Assembly: GCA_017553625.1 (NCBI GenBank)
Contig: JAFZKP010000043.1
Location: forward strand, 1 to 62,559
Direction: 5' to 3'
Length of the DNA stretch: 62,559 bases
From: Bacteroidales bacterium
GTDB taxonomy: Bacteria > Bacteroidota > Bacteroidia > Bacteroidales > F082
The translations under genes were made by a program, and so were the position numbers. Below the pieces are notes generated by a model. It saw only the letters and a program-made list of their open reading frames with translations, did not search any database and had not been told where the DNA came from. This document shows, piece after piece, positions 35,645-42,583 of this stretch. Each line of letters begins with the position of its first letter. Within the stretch, counting starts at the first letter, position 1.

Positions 35645-36544
35645 TTACTCCTCAAAATAATCGTTGTCTATTTTCTTGATTTCATATACTTTCTTCGTAC
35701 TAACTCCGACATTGTATTCTATCATATAAGATGCAAGTTCCCGTCCGTCAATGAGCACAATTTTCTGCTGTATGCCTTGAACATATTGGCGTGCCTCTTT
35801 ACTATAAGTTGACGTTGTGATAAATACACCTTTGTTGGCATTTTGTCCAACAAGCGCACCAGCAAACTCTTGGATTTTAGGGCGACTAACCTGATTCTCC
35901 CAACGCTTTGCCTGAACATATATTTTATCCAACCCTAACTTATCCTCATATATAACACCATCAATGCCACTGTCGTTTGTATGTTTGGTTACTTGGGCTG
36001 AGTTTTCAAATGAGCCACCATATCCCATTTTCACTAACAAATCAACGACCAAATGTTCGAAGAATACGGGACTTTGATGCTTTATTTTCTCCAAAATATC
36101 TTCTATCAAATCCTTTTCTATACTATCAAACGCTTGCTCTAACTGTTCTGTAGGAGTCTGCTCTTGAGTAATTGTCACATCGTCTTTATGAGTATTATTT
36201 TGTTTAGGCTTTTTATGATTAGCATATTCTGCAAACTCCTTATATTCCAACAAATCTGATATAACAAGATTGTCGTGGGTGTTTAGATGGTCTGATCCTC
36301 TTTTTGTTATATGATATTTTCCATCATTGATTTCCACAAACATGGCTCGACGTAAATACTGAAGAGTCCAACCCACACGGTCAACCACCTGAGTAGTAGT
36401 ACCATTCTTGGTTCTAATACTCATGTCTTCATCAGAAAGATTGAAGATTCGCCGCATTTCTTCAACCATTTGCTTTTTATTAACATCTTTTGTCTTTAGT
36501 GTTAATAAAAATGGATATAAAAATTTTTCAAATGATGGCACCAT
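35645..36544 (-). CDS. Mrr-like type IV restriction nuclease
   Basis: 299 residues: an N-terminal Mrr winged-helix domain (about 5-95, VGWTLQYLRRAMFVEINDGKY); a linker; and a PD-(D/E)xK Mrr catalytic domain (155-275) with Glu163 in FFEHLVVDLL, Asp195 in SGIDGVIYED and the QAKRW motif at 211-215. Mrr-type enzymes usually cut modified DNA. Here it is surrounded by three C5-methyltransferases, so its specificity must avoid their marks, or it is tied to one of the neighbouring systems. Confidence 0.88.
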   Translation of the reverse strand: MVPSFEKFLYPFLLTLKTKDVNKKQMVEEMRRIFNLSDEDMSIRTKNGTTTQVVDRVGWTLQYLRRAMFVEINDGKYHITKRGSDHLNTHDNLVISDLLEYKEFAEYANHKKPKQNNTHKDDVTITQEQTPTEQLEQAFDSIEKDLIEDILEKIKHQSPVFFEHLVVDLLVKMGYGGSFENSAQVTKHTNDSGIDGVIYEDKLGLDKIYVQAKRWENQVSRPKIQEFAGALVGQNANKGVFITTSTYSKEARQYVQGIQQKIVLIDGRELASYMIEYNVGVSTKKVYEIKKIDNDYFEE

Positions 36545-36614
36545 ATCTAATTATTTTGAGTAAAAAATCCTTCAAAAACTATTATTGTTCTATGTCATGG
36601 TAATCTGTATTCAT

Positions 36615-36713
36615 TTATTCGCAAATGTCATTTTCATTTCCATTTTGCTCCACCACAAGAAAACAACCAATGCCGGCTGACAAGTCTATTAATGTATATT
36701 TTTTCTTGGGCAT
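36615..36713 (-). pseudogene. Decayed N-terminal fragment of a C5-cytosine methyltransferase
   Basis: A 32-codon frame beginning MPKKKYTLIDLSAGIGCFLV and ending at a TAA. The first 17 residues match the start and motif I of Dcm-type enzymes (KKYTVIDLFAG in the neighbour at 41713) but Phe and Gly of FAGxGG have become Ser and Cys, and nothing of motifs IV-X follows. It starts 2 bases after the stop of the CHAT-like gene, as an operon gene would. Confidence 0.7.
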
Positions 36714-36715
36714 AA

Positions 36716-37348
36716 TTATCTAATATTCACATCTTTATAAAAATAATACAACGCATCAGCAACAATTCTATAATTTGGAGTCTCTTTTTGCAATAGGATG
36801 TTGACAATTTTTTCGCAAGTGCTGAATTTTAATCGTTCGGCAAACAAATGAGAATCTTCCATTGTTTCTTCAGACAGTGTGTTGATTAATGCATTTACTA
36901 TTGCGGTATTATAGCTGTCAATATCATTCTCCTTTAGATGCTCTATTCGCATACTATGCAGTTTTCTTACGTGTCTTGCATCGTATATACTAGTAGGTAA
37001 GAATCCAAAACCTATAGCCTCTGATAATTTGTATGTATTAATGAATTGATCTGAATTACATGCCAATAAAAATAATTGTTTGTTTTCCAACAAAGAGACA
37101 TTGTCTTTATTAAAAAGTTGTGTTCCATTTATAATGCTCGCATAAAGACAAGTGCTCTCCCCATGACCTAAAAAGAAAATGGTCTTGACGTCTTCTATTT
37201 TATTATATATGATTTCTGTTTGATTATCACCACCAGAGATGTCATAACCAACCTCCATCGCATCAAAGGTTGCACAAATATGGTCACATAGCGGACGCAG
37301 GAAATCCGTTGTATCATCTTGTGGATATATGCAAACTATTTTGCTCAT
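36716..37348 (-). CDS. CHAT/caspase-like protease, predicted effector
   Basis: 210 residues from the ATG at 37348, chosen because it overlaps the upstream stop as ATGA; the longer frame to 37402 only adds shadow sequence. The core reads TIFFLGHGESTCLYAS with His62, then FNKDNVSLLENKQLFLLACNSD with Cys97. Hydrophobic strand + GHG and strand + AC are the His and Cys sites of CHAT and other caspase-fold peptidases. There is no signal peptide, so it is a cytoplasmic protease. Last intact gene of the methyltransferase-GHKL-receiver operon; inferred to be the toxic output. The family is very divergent, so no named homologue can be given. Confidence 0.72.
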   Translation of the reverse strand: MSKIVCIYPQDDTTDFLRPLCDHICATFDAMEVGYDISGGDNQTEIIYNKIEDVKTIFFLGHGESTCLYASIINGTQLFNKDNVSLLENKQLFLLACNSDQFINTYKLSEAIGFGFLPTSIYDARHVRKLHSMRIEHLKENDIDSYNTAIVNALINTLSEETMEDSHLFAERLKFSTCEKIVNILLQKETPNYRIVADALYYFYKDVNIR

Positions 37349-38034
37349 TGATTCACTTTTACTAGATATGCTATAGCTTGAGTTAATACAGTATCTATCC
37401 ATTCATCAGTCCGAGCATCAGAATGATTCTCTATCATATCGGCAATTTCATTGAATGTCTTATCTTTGAACTTAGGAAATCCTGATTCAAACTTTAAATC
37501 ACCATGTGCCCGTAATAGTATTGCTAATCTATGTTCAATAGTATCGCCTTTATTTTTTTTCAGATACTCTATCAATGCTTCTTGATAATCTATTCTATCA
37601 ATACAATCAATGATCTGAGCTTTTATTAATTTATTGACACCTTTTACAAGTTCTTCTATTGATGCGCTTTGATAGTCTTTTCCGACAACAGACCCTATAA
37701 CTTTATTCCAGTTACCAGAATAAATAAAGAAACTCACGTTTTCACGAATCTCATGTACCATATGAACAGCATCTAATCCTGTGAAATAAGGACATTCCAA
37801 ATCAAAATCAGATAATGCAATATCAATATGTTTATCTTTTATTCTGGTCTCGATTTCTGTCTTCAATTTTTCAACATCCAAATCTTCAGAGTCATCCTTT
37901 TTAAATTTGGCGTCAGCTGTGCGAATAGAAATAAAGTCTAAATCAAAATCTTTAAATAGTTTCGATTCAATACCTTTGATTACAGTACTTTGCGACTTGT
38001 CATCAATTACCAATATGCATCTTTTCTGTTTCAT
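37345..38034 (-). CDS. Response-regulator receiver protein with helical C-terminal domain
   Basis: 229 residues. The N-terminal receiver domain has the acidic pair Asp11-Asp12 (CILVIDDKS), the likely phospho-acceptor Asp76 (DIALSDFDLE), and the switch strand FFIYSGN with Ser106. An insert at 40-60 is unusual. Residues 125-229 are helical without a DNA-binding motif, so the output is more likely protein contact than transcription. Lying between a histidine-kinase-like protein and a caspase-like protein, it would be the relay between them. ATGA overlap with the downstream protease gene; 5-base gap after the kinase gene. Confidence 0.82.
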   Translation of the reverse strand: MKQKRCILVIDDKSQSTVIKGIESKLFKDFDLDFISIRTADAKFKKDDSEDLDVEKLKTEIETRIKDKHIDIALSDFDLECPYFTGLDAVHMVHEIRENVSFFIYSGNWNKVIGSVVGKDYQSASIEELVKGVNKLIKAQIIDCIDRIDYQEALIEYLKKNKGDTIEHRLAILLRAHGDLKFESGFPKFKDKTFNEIADMIENHSDARTDEWIDTVLTQAIAYLVKVNQ

Positions 38035-38039
38035 AATTA

Positions 38040-40415
38040 TTATTCAAATGTTAAACGGAATGTTGCTCCTGTATTGAAATACAGGCCATTTCCAAGAAAC
38101 TCAATATTTCCATTTAGATTTTCTCTCATACGCTCTCTAATGGTACTCAATCCAATGCCGGAGCCTCCTCTACGATTTGTAACTCCTTCTTCAAAAATGC
38201 TTTCTGGCGTATAATAATTCAAATCGACGCCAACACCATTATCAGAAAAATCGACAATGTATGTACGTCCCTCTCTTGAGAAGTCTAATCTAAGTTCTGT
38301 CGCGCCGGCTTTCTCAGAATTACTCTTGAGATTATCTAATACTATTGACAAATCCAAAATAGATATTTTCTTTTCTAAAGACTCTGTTATCGCTGAATGA
38401 TAATGCACTTTAAAAGTATTTTTATAATTTGCCAGATACTCTTTGATATACGCTTGAATGTCAACTAGACCAGTTTGCGCTAACAATGTCAAATCAGCTT
38501 TTGTTATCAACTTTGACAATTTGTTGATTTTGGTAATATGATATTCAAACTCATCCAACGAAGCCCTTAATCCATTTTGTTCGTTATTTGCCAACTGTGT
38601 TTTTGCTGTTGATATAACACCAATCGCGTCATTAGAAGAAATCAGTATTACGTGTATTAGATCTTGAACCTCTTTAGTAGTATTTCTCGTAGCAGCAAGG
38701 TAGAGGGCTTTTTGTTTCTGCGCATCGCGTTCCTTTTCTGCTTCTCGGCGTTTTTGTTCTTCTAACTCTCTTTTACGTTGCTCTTCTTCGGCTTTCTTTT
38801 TTGCCTCTTCAGCTCTGCGCTGTTCTTCTTCTGCTTTTTTCTCTGCTTCTTCCTTTTGACGACGCAGTTCATCCATATGTCGCATAAACTGTGTGATCTT
38901 ATCAATCAAATACGTTTCCCCCGTTTTTTCGGCAACCTTACGTGCATCATCAATTAATTCTGTTTGAATAATTTCTGTTTCTGATGGATTAGATACTATA
39001 TCCGCTAATTCTTTGTTATAATACATTACAACCACTCCCTCGTCATTCACAAGATTTTTAATCAATTGAATAAAATCCACTTTGCTACCAATACTTGTAA
39101 ATATATAATCTGCAGAATGTTGATCTTTATCAATTGTAAGCAACTTTGAACGTTCATTCAGAGCAGTTTTTGCATCTCGAAAATACTCTCTTCTTAAGAA
39201 TCCTTCTCCCCATAGTACTCCAGCAACATAACGTTCTAAGCGTCTGTGTATAAGAGTAAAATAATCCATAAGTTGCTTAGATGCTTCGGTTTGGATTAGT
39301 CCCCCATCACGGCTAGACACTTCTTTGATCGCATTGACATCGTCAGTTTCCACATCAACTCGTCCGAACAAATCACGTGTACTTAAGAAACGGTTATAAC
39401 CTTGTTGTGCCCTTTGATTCATACCCCAACTGTCATCATTAGGGTTCCCATATGGAAGTATCCTGAAACCATTGCGAAATAAAAACACATTCCCATATTG
39501 AACAGGTTGGATACCCATTCTTTGAGAAAAACTATACTTGGCCGCCCGATTCAAATAGAATAAACTAATTGTGGCATATGACAGTTCTGGATACTTATTC
39601 GGTTCTTCTATTTCATATATCTTTACTCCACGATCAATTAAAACTGTATGAATTTTTTCATTTGATAATGTGCTTTCAATCTGTGTTGTTTTAATCTTAA
39701 GCACATCGGCAATCGAATTTTCTATGACTCCATTTATTTTTTCATGAGCTTCTGCACTTTTGTCTTGTTCTAAAAAATGGGGAGCGATTATTTCAATTTG
39801 GAAATCATCATCAGTATCCGAAAATGGATTAATCATTTTTTCCAATGATTTCTTAATAGCAAGAACTTCTTTTTTGCCCCAAATACTGCGCAAACCGCGA
39901 AATGATAAGATTGTACCGGTAGTTTTTCCTTGAGGAAATGTAGGTATTATATCTTCTGTTTCATGCGGGATACCAATAGAATCAAATTCTGATCGCTTGT
40001 CATTCTCAAATATGCTCCAATCAATATGCAACACTTCCGTTTTTTCTCCTTCACTTCGGGTTTTCAGCGTTAAGTAACGAGCTAAACGGTCACATGACAT
40101 GCGCCCAATGCCTTTCGCACCGGCATAATGGCGTTGCTTGATTTTATTACGATACGACAAGTCTTCTGTTCCATCACTTTTGGCAGAGTATGCGACAAAT
40201 AGCCATTTGTTTATTAGGTCATCTTTGGACATTCCTTTGCCGTTGTCTGCAATACACAAATAATCCTCATCAAAGGTTATTTCAACCTTGGTAGCATGAG
40301 CATCATAGGAGTTTTTGACCAATTCTAGTATAGCGACATCGGGACTTGTTATCAAATCCCGTCCCAAGATGTTTTTCAACTCGGCACTCACTCTAAATTG
40401 CAAATTGTCCTTCAT
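38040..40415 (-). CDS. Dual GHKL ATPase: Hsp90/MORC-like N-terminus, histidine-kinase-like C-terminus
   Basis: 791 residues. N-terminal GHKL module: ELVKNSYDA (31-39), DNGKGM (57-62), GAKGIGR (99-105). Then a transducer-like region (about 200-430), a Glu/Lys/Arg-rich coiled coil (510-570), a helical stretch with a candidate phospho-His588 (QDLIHVILISSNDA), and a second, kinase-type GHKL module: N-box LDNLKSNSEKA (693-703), DNGVGV (725-730), GGSGIGL (750-756). A MORC/MutL-like clamp fused to a kinase is an unusual build. Such ATPases occur in some restriction-modification operons. Here it starts in an ATGA overlap with a methyltransferase gene and precedes a receiver gene, so it may sense DNA state and phosphorylate the receiver. 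Confidence 0.88.
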   Translation of the reverse strand: MKDNLQFRVSAELKNILGRDLITSPDVAILELVKNSYDAHATKVEITFDEDYLCIADNGKGMSKDDLINKWLFVAYSAKSDGTEDLSYRNKIKQRHYAGAKGIGRMSCDRLARYLTLKTRSEGEKTEVLHIDWSIFENDKRSEFDSIGIPHETEDIIPTFPQGKTTGTILSFRGLRSIWGKKEVLAIKKSLEKMINPFSDTDDDFQIEIIAPHFLEQDKSAEAHEKINGVIENSIADVLKIKTTQIESTLSNEKIHTVLIDRGVKIYEIEEPNKYPELSYATISLFYLNRAAKYSFSQRMGIQPVQYGNVFLFRNGFRILPYGNPNDDSWGMNQRAQQGYNRFLSTRDLFGRVDVETDDVNAIKEVSSRDGGLIQTEASKQLMDYFTLIHRRLERYVAGVLWGEGFLRREYFRDAKTALNERSKLLTIDKDQHSADYIFTSIGSKVDFIQLIKNLVNDEGVVVMYYNKELADIVSNPSETEIIQTELIDDARKVAEKTGETYLIDKITQFMRHMDELRRQKEEAEKKAEEEQRRAEEAKKKAEEEQRKRELEEQKRREAEKERDAQKQKALYLAATRNTTKEVQDLIHVILISSNDAIGVISTAKTQLANNEQNGLRASLDEFEYHITKINKLSKLITKADLTLLAQTGLVDIQAYIKEYLANYKNTFKVHYHSAITESLEKKISILDLSIVLDNLKSNSEKAGATELRLDFSREGRTYIVDFSDNGVGVDLNYYTPESIFEEGVTNRRGGSGIGLSTIRERMRENLNGNIEFLGNGLYFNTGATFRLTFE

Positions 40416-41713
40416 TGCTCTAAGATTTGAATAATTACTTTTCCCGCCAACTCTGCAAACAAAGGCGGAATGGCGTTGCCAATTTGGGTGTAACGGGGCA
40501 CTTCCAACTTGCGCATTTTGCCACCAGTAGTATATTTCTTTTTTATTTCATACCAATCAGGGAACGACTGTATGCGAGCACACTCACGAACCGTCATGAT
40601 ACGTGGCTCTGAGTAATGCAAGTAGTCATCTGGATGTCCGGTAATAGTTGGTGAAACGGCATTAGGATCCAAAACTGTTATTCCCCGTTGCTTAATGCCC
40701 CATTGTTCGCGGGCTTCTCCGTCAATTCGTTTGCCACGTTGCGGATATTCAGCCAACAAGCGTTTGTAACAATTGATCTTATCAGGTGTTTGTTTGGCAA
40801 AGCTGTGGCTGTCTGCTATTATGTGCGTTTTGGGATAATCGTCTCGCATCAGTTTCTGGTATGCTGTCGGTTTTTTCTTGCCGTATATTCCAGAATAAAA
40901 ACCTTTACGGTCTGGAGCAGGAACTTCTCCGTTGGAGCGAAGCAAATCGGAAATGGCATCCTTCAAAGTGTTGGTGGATTTTAGACTTTTTTGTGCCAAG
41001 AATGTATCTCGATTAGCTTTCAACAAAGCCTCAAAACAATCAGGAGCACCTAGCTCTTTTCGAATCCCAACAAGGATAAAACGTTTACGACGTTGAGGTA
41101 CACCGTACTCTGAAAAATCAATAACATGAGGTTTCACATTGTAACCCAAGTTTTGCAATCCGCGAATCACTTTTTGAGAATACGGCTCTGACTCACTATT
41201 ATCATTTTTCTTTTTGTCAAAAGCGTACGTAAATCCCTTCACATTCTCAAAAAGGATCATTTTAGGTTGTACCAAGTCGATGAATTTGATATAAGAGAAC
41301 ACCAATTGGTTTCGAACATCATCTTCAACACGTTTGCCAGCCATAGAGAAACCTTGGCAAGGCGGACCGCCAGCCACTAAGTCCACGTTTCCACGCAAGG
41401 ATTTTAGTTGTTCCGAATACTTATCCAACACCTCGTTGATGTCGTGTTCAGTTTTAGGCAACCATTCCGGCCAATCAAAGTGGTTCTTATTGTCAATAAG
41501 GTTGTATTTTAAAGTTTCAAAAGCGAAAGCATTTTTCTCAATGGCAAACAAGCCGTGCCATCCGGATTGATACAAACCGAGCGACAACCCTCCGCAACCG
41601 GCGAAAAGGTCTATTACCGTGTATTTTTTGTTATGATTCATGTCAAACGCCACCAATTCCTCCTTTTCATCAGAAGACAACTTATTATTATTCTTATAGT
41701 TAGCGTTTTTCAT
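40412..41713 (-). CDS. DNA (cytosine-5)-methyltransferase, first gene of the GHKL-receiver-CHAT operon
   Basis: 433 residues. Motif I KYTVIDLFAGCGGLSLG (31-47), motif IV GGPPCQGFSMAGKR with catalytic Cys119, motif VI FENVKGF, motif VIII GVPQRRKRFILVG, a recognition region about 230-370 and motif X TQIGNAIPPLFAEL. The first 25 residues precede the usual start; an ATG at 41641 is an alternative, but the promoter at 41746-41753 fits 41713. Target sequence unknown. It is only moderately like the two HaeIII-subgroup enzymes downstream. Either protective methylation of self DNA or marking for the sensor is possible. Confidence 0.93.
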   Translation of the reverse strand: MKNANYKNNNKLSSDEKEELVAFDMNHNKKYTVIDLFAGCGGLSLGLYQSGWHGLFAIEKNAFAFETLKYNLIDNKNHFDWPEWLPKTEHDINEVLDKYSEQLKSLRGNVDLVAGGPPCQGFSMAGKRVEDDVRNQLVFSYIKFIDLVQPKMILFENVKGFTYAFDKKKNDNSESEPYSQKVIRGLQNLGYNVKPHVIDFSEYGVPQRRKRFILVGIRKELGAPDCFEALLKANRDTFLAQKSLKSTNTLKDAISDLLRSNGEVPAPDRKGFYSGIYGKKKPTAYQKLMRDDYPKTHIIADSHSFAKQTPDKINCYKRLLAEYPQRGKRIDGEAREQWGIKQRGITVLDPNAVSPTITGHPDDYLHYSEPRIMTVRECARIQSFPDWYEIKKKYTTGGKMRKLEVPRYTQIGNAIPPLFAELAGKVIIQILEQ

Positions 41714-41745
41714 ATCAAAACAGATTTACTTTATCCCTTAATTTG

Positions 41746-41753
41746 CAAATATA
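41746..41753 (-). promoter_or_regulatory. TATATTTG -7 box of the defence operon
   Basis: Minus-strand TATATTTG; the start would be near 41739 with a leader of about 26 bases to the ATG at 41713. It is the only clear box I found for the whole 10 kb run of defence genes. Confidence 0.6.
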
Positions 41754-41774
41754 AAAATTATTTTTCAAATATAG

Positions 41775-41789
41775 TGTACAATTTGTACA
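41775..41789. promoter_or_regulatory. Inverted repeat TGTACA-ATT-TGTACA, candidate operator
   Basis: A 15-base dyad lies 21-36 bases upstream of the -7 box of the defence operon, covering the place of the -33 element. A bound repressor there would block transcription. No regulator gene is nearby in the island. Confidence 0.45.
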
Positions 41790-41810
41790 TTTTTTCTTAA
41801 CATCCAAAAC

Positions 41811-41839
41811 AAAAAAAGCCGGTGAGTTTCCTCACCGGC
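41811..41839 (-). terminator. Terminator of the rplU-rpmA operon
   Basis: Stem GCCGGTGAG / CTCACCGGC (41818-41839, loop TTTC) followed on the minus strand by seven T (41817-41811). Lies 50 bases after the rpmA stop. Confidence 0.9.
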
Positions 41840-41888
41840 CTATTTTCCTGTTCGTTTCCAATTGGGCGAATGCGATTCGCCCCCACGT

Positions 41889-42161
41889 TTATTCTGTCAC
41901 CTCGGCTTTTACCGGGATAACTGAAACGTATGAACGGTTTTCTCTCTTCTTGCGGAATTCCACGATGCCGTCTGTCAATGCGAACAAAGTGTGGTCCTTG
42001 CCCATGCCGACATTGTCACCTGGATTGTGTTTCGTGCCACGCTGGCGAACGATGATGTTGCCTGCGATGACTGCCTGTCCACCGAAAACTTTGACTCCGA
42101 GTCGCTTGCTGTGTGATTCACGACCGTTTTCGGAACTACCAACGCCTTTCTTGTGTGCCAT
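41889..42161 (-). CDS. rpmA: 50S ribosomal protein L27
   Basis: 90 residues: [24 protein letters not shown]..., with [22 protein letters not shown] and [11 protein letters not shown], the unmistakable L27 sequence. L27 reaches the peptidyl-transferase centre. It begins directly MAHKKG with no cleavable N-terminal extension. Follows rplU by 23 bases. Confidence 0.98.
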   Translation of the reverse strand: MAHKKGVGSSENGRESHSKRLGVKVFGGQAVIAGNIIVRQRGTKHNPGDNVGMGKDHTLFALTDGIVEFRKKRENRSYVSVIPVKAEVTE

Positions 42162-42184
42162 AATTCTTTAATTTTTTCGGTTTA

Positions 42185-42496
42185 TTATTCAGTGATGTTT
42201 TCAATGCGCACCTTGCTCAGATCCTGACGGTGGCCGTTGAGAGTCTGGTAACCTTTTCTTCTTTTCTTCTTGAAAACAAGAACCTTGTCTGCTCTCAGAT
42301 GCTGGATAATCTTAGCATCTACCTTGGCACCTTCGAGGACGGGGGTGCCTACCCTTGTGCTGCCGTCATTGTCGATCAACAACACCTTGTCGAAGCTGAT
42401 AGCGCTGTCGACATCGCCATTCAAGCGGTTGCAGAAGATTTCGTCTCCCTTGCTCACCTTGAACTGCTGCCCTGCTATTTCTACGATTGCGTACAT
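42185..42496 (-). CDS. rplU: 50S ribosomal protein L21
   Basis: 103 residues: MYAIVEIAGQQFKVSKGDEI, VLLIDNDG, and the C-terminal FKKKRRKGYQTLNGHRQ typical of L21, a 23S rRNA-binding protein. First gene of the rplU-rpmA operon; promoter at 42536-42543. It marks the right-hand chromosomal edge of the defence island. Confidence 0.97.
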   Translation of the reverse strand: MYAIVEIAGQQFKVSKGDEIFCNRLNGDVDSAISFDKVLLIDNDGSTRVGTPVLEGAKVDAKIIQHLRADKVLVFKKKRRKGYQTLNGHRQDLSKVRIENITE

Positions 42497-42535
42497 TAAT
42501 TTGTATTTAAACTTTTATTCAAATTTTTCGGACTG

Positions 42536-42543
42536 CAAAAATA
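42536..42543 (-). promoter_or_regulatory. TATTTTTG -7 box of rplU-rpmA
   Basis: Minus-strand TATTTTTG, leader about 33 bases. Confidence 0.65.
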
Positions 42544-42583
42544 CAACAAATATTAATACGCCCGACGTTTTTTTGAAATTAAT

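Noticed and set aside
36615-36713. Small real protein after the CHAT gene
   Set aside because: The sequence is a recognisable but damaged methyltransferase start, so a remnant is more likely than a functional peptide.
37349-37402. Longer N-terminus for the CHAT-like protein
   Set aside because: It would overlap 58 bases of the receiver gene, is Ser-rich shadow sequence, and the ATGA start at 37348 fits the operon's pattern.
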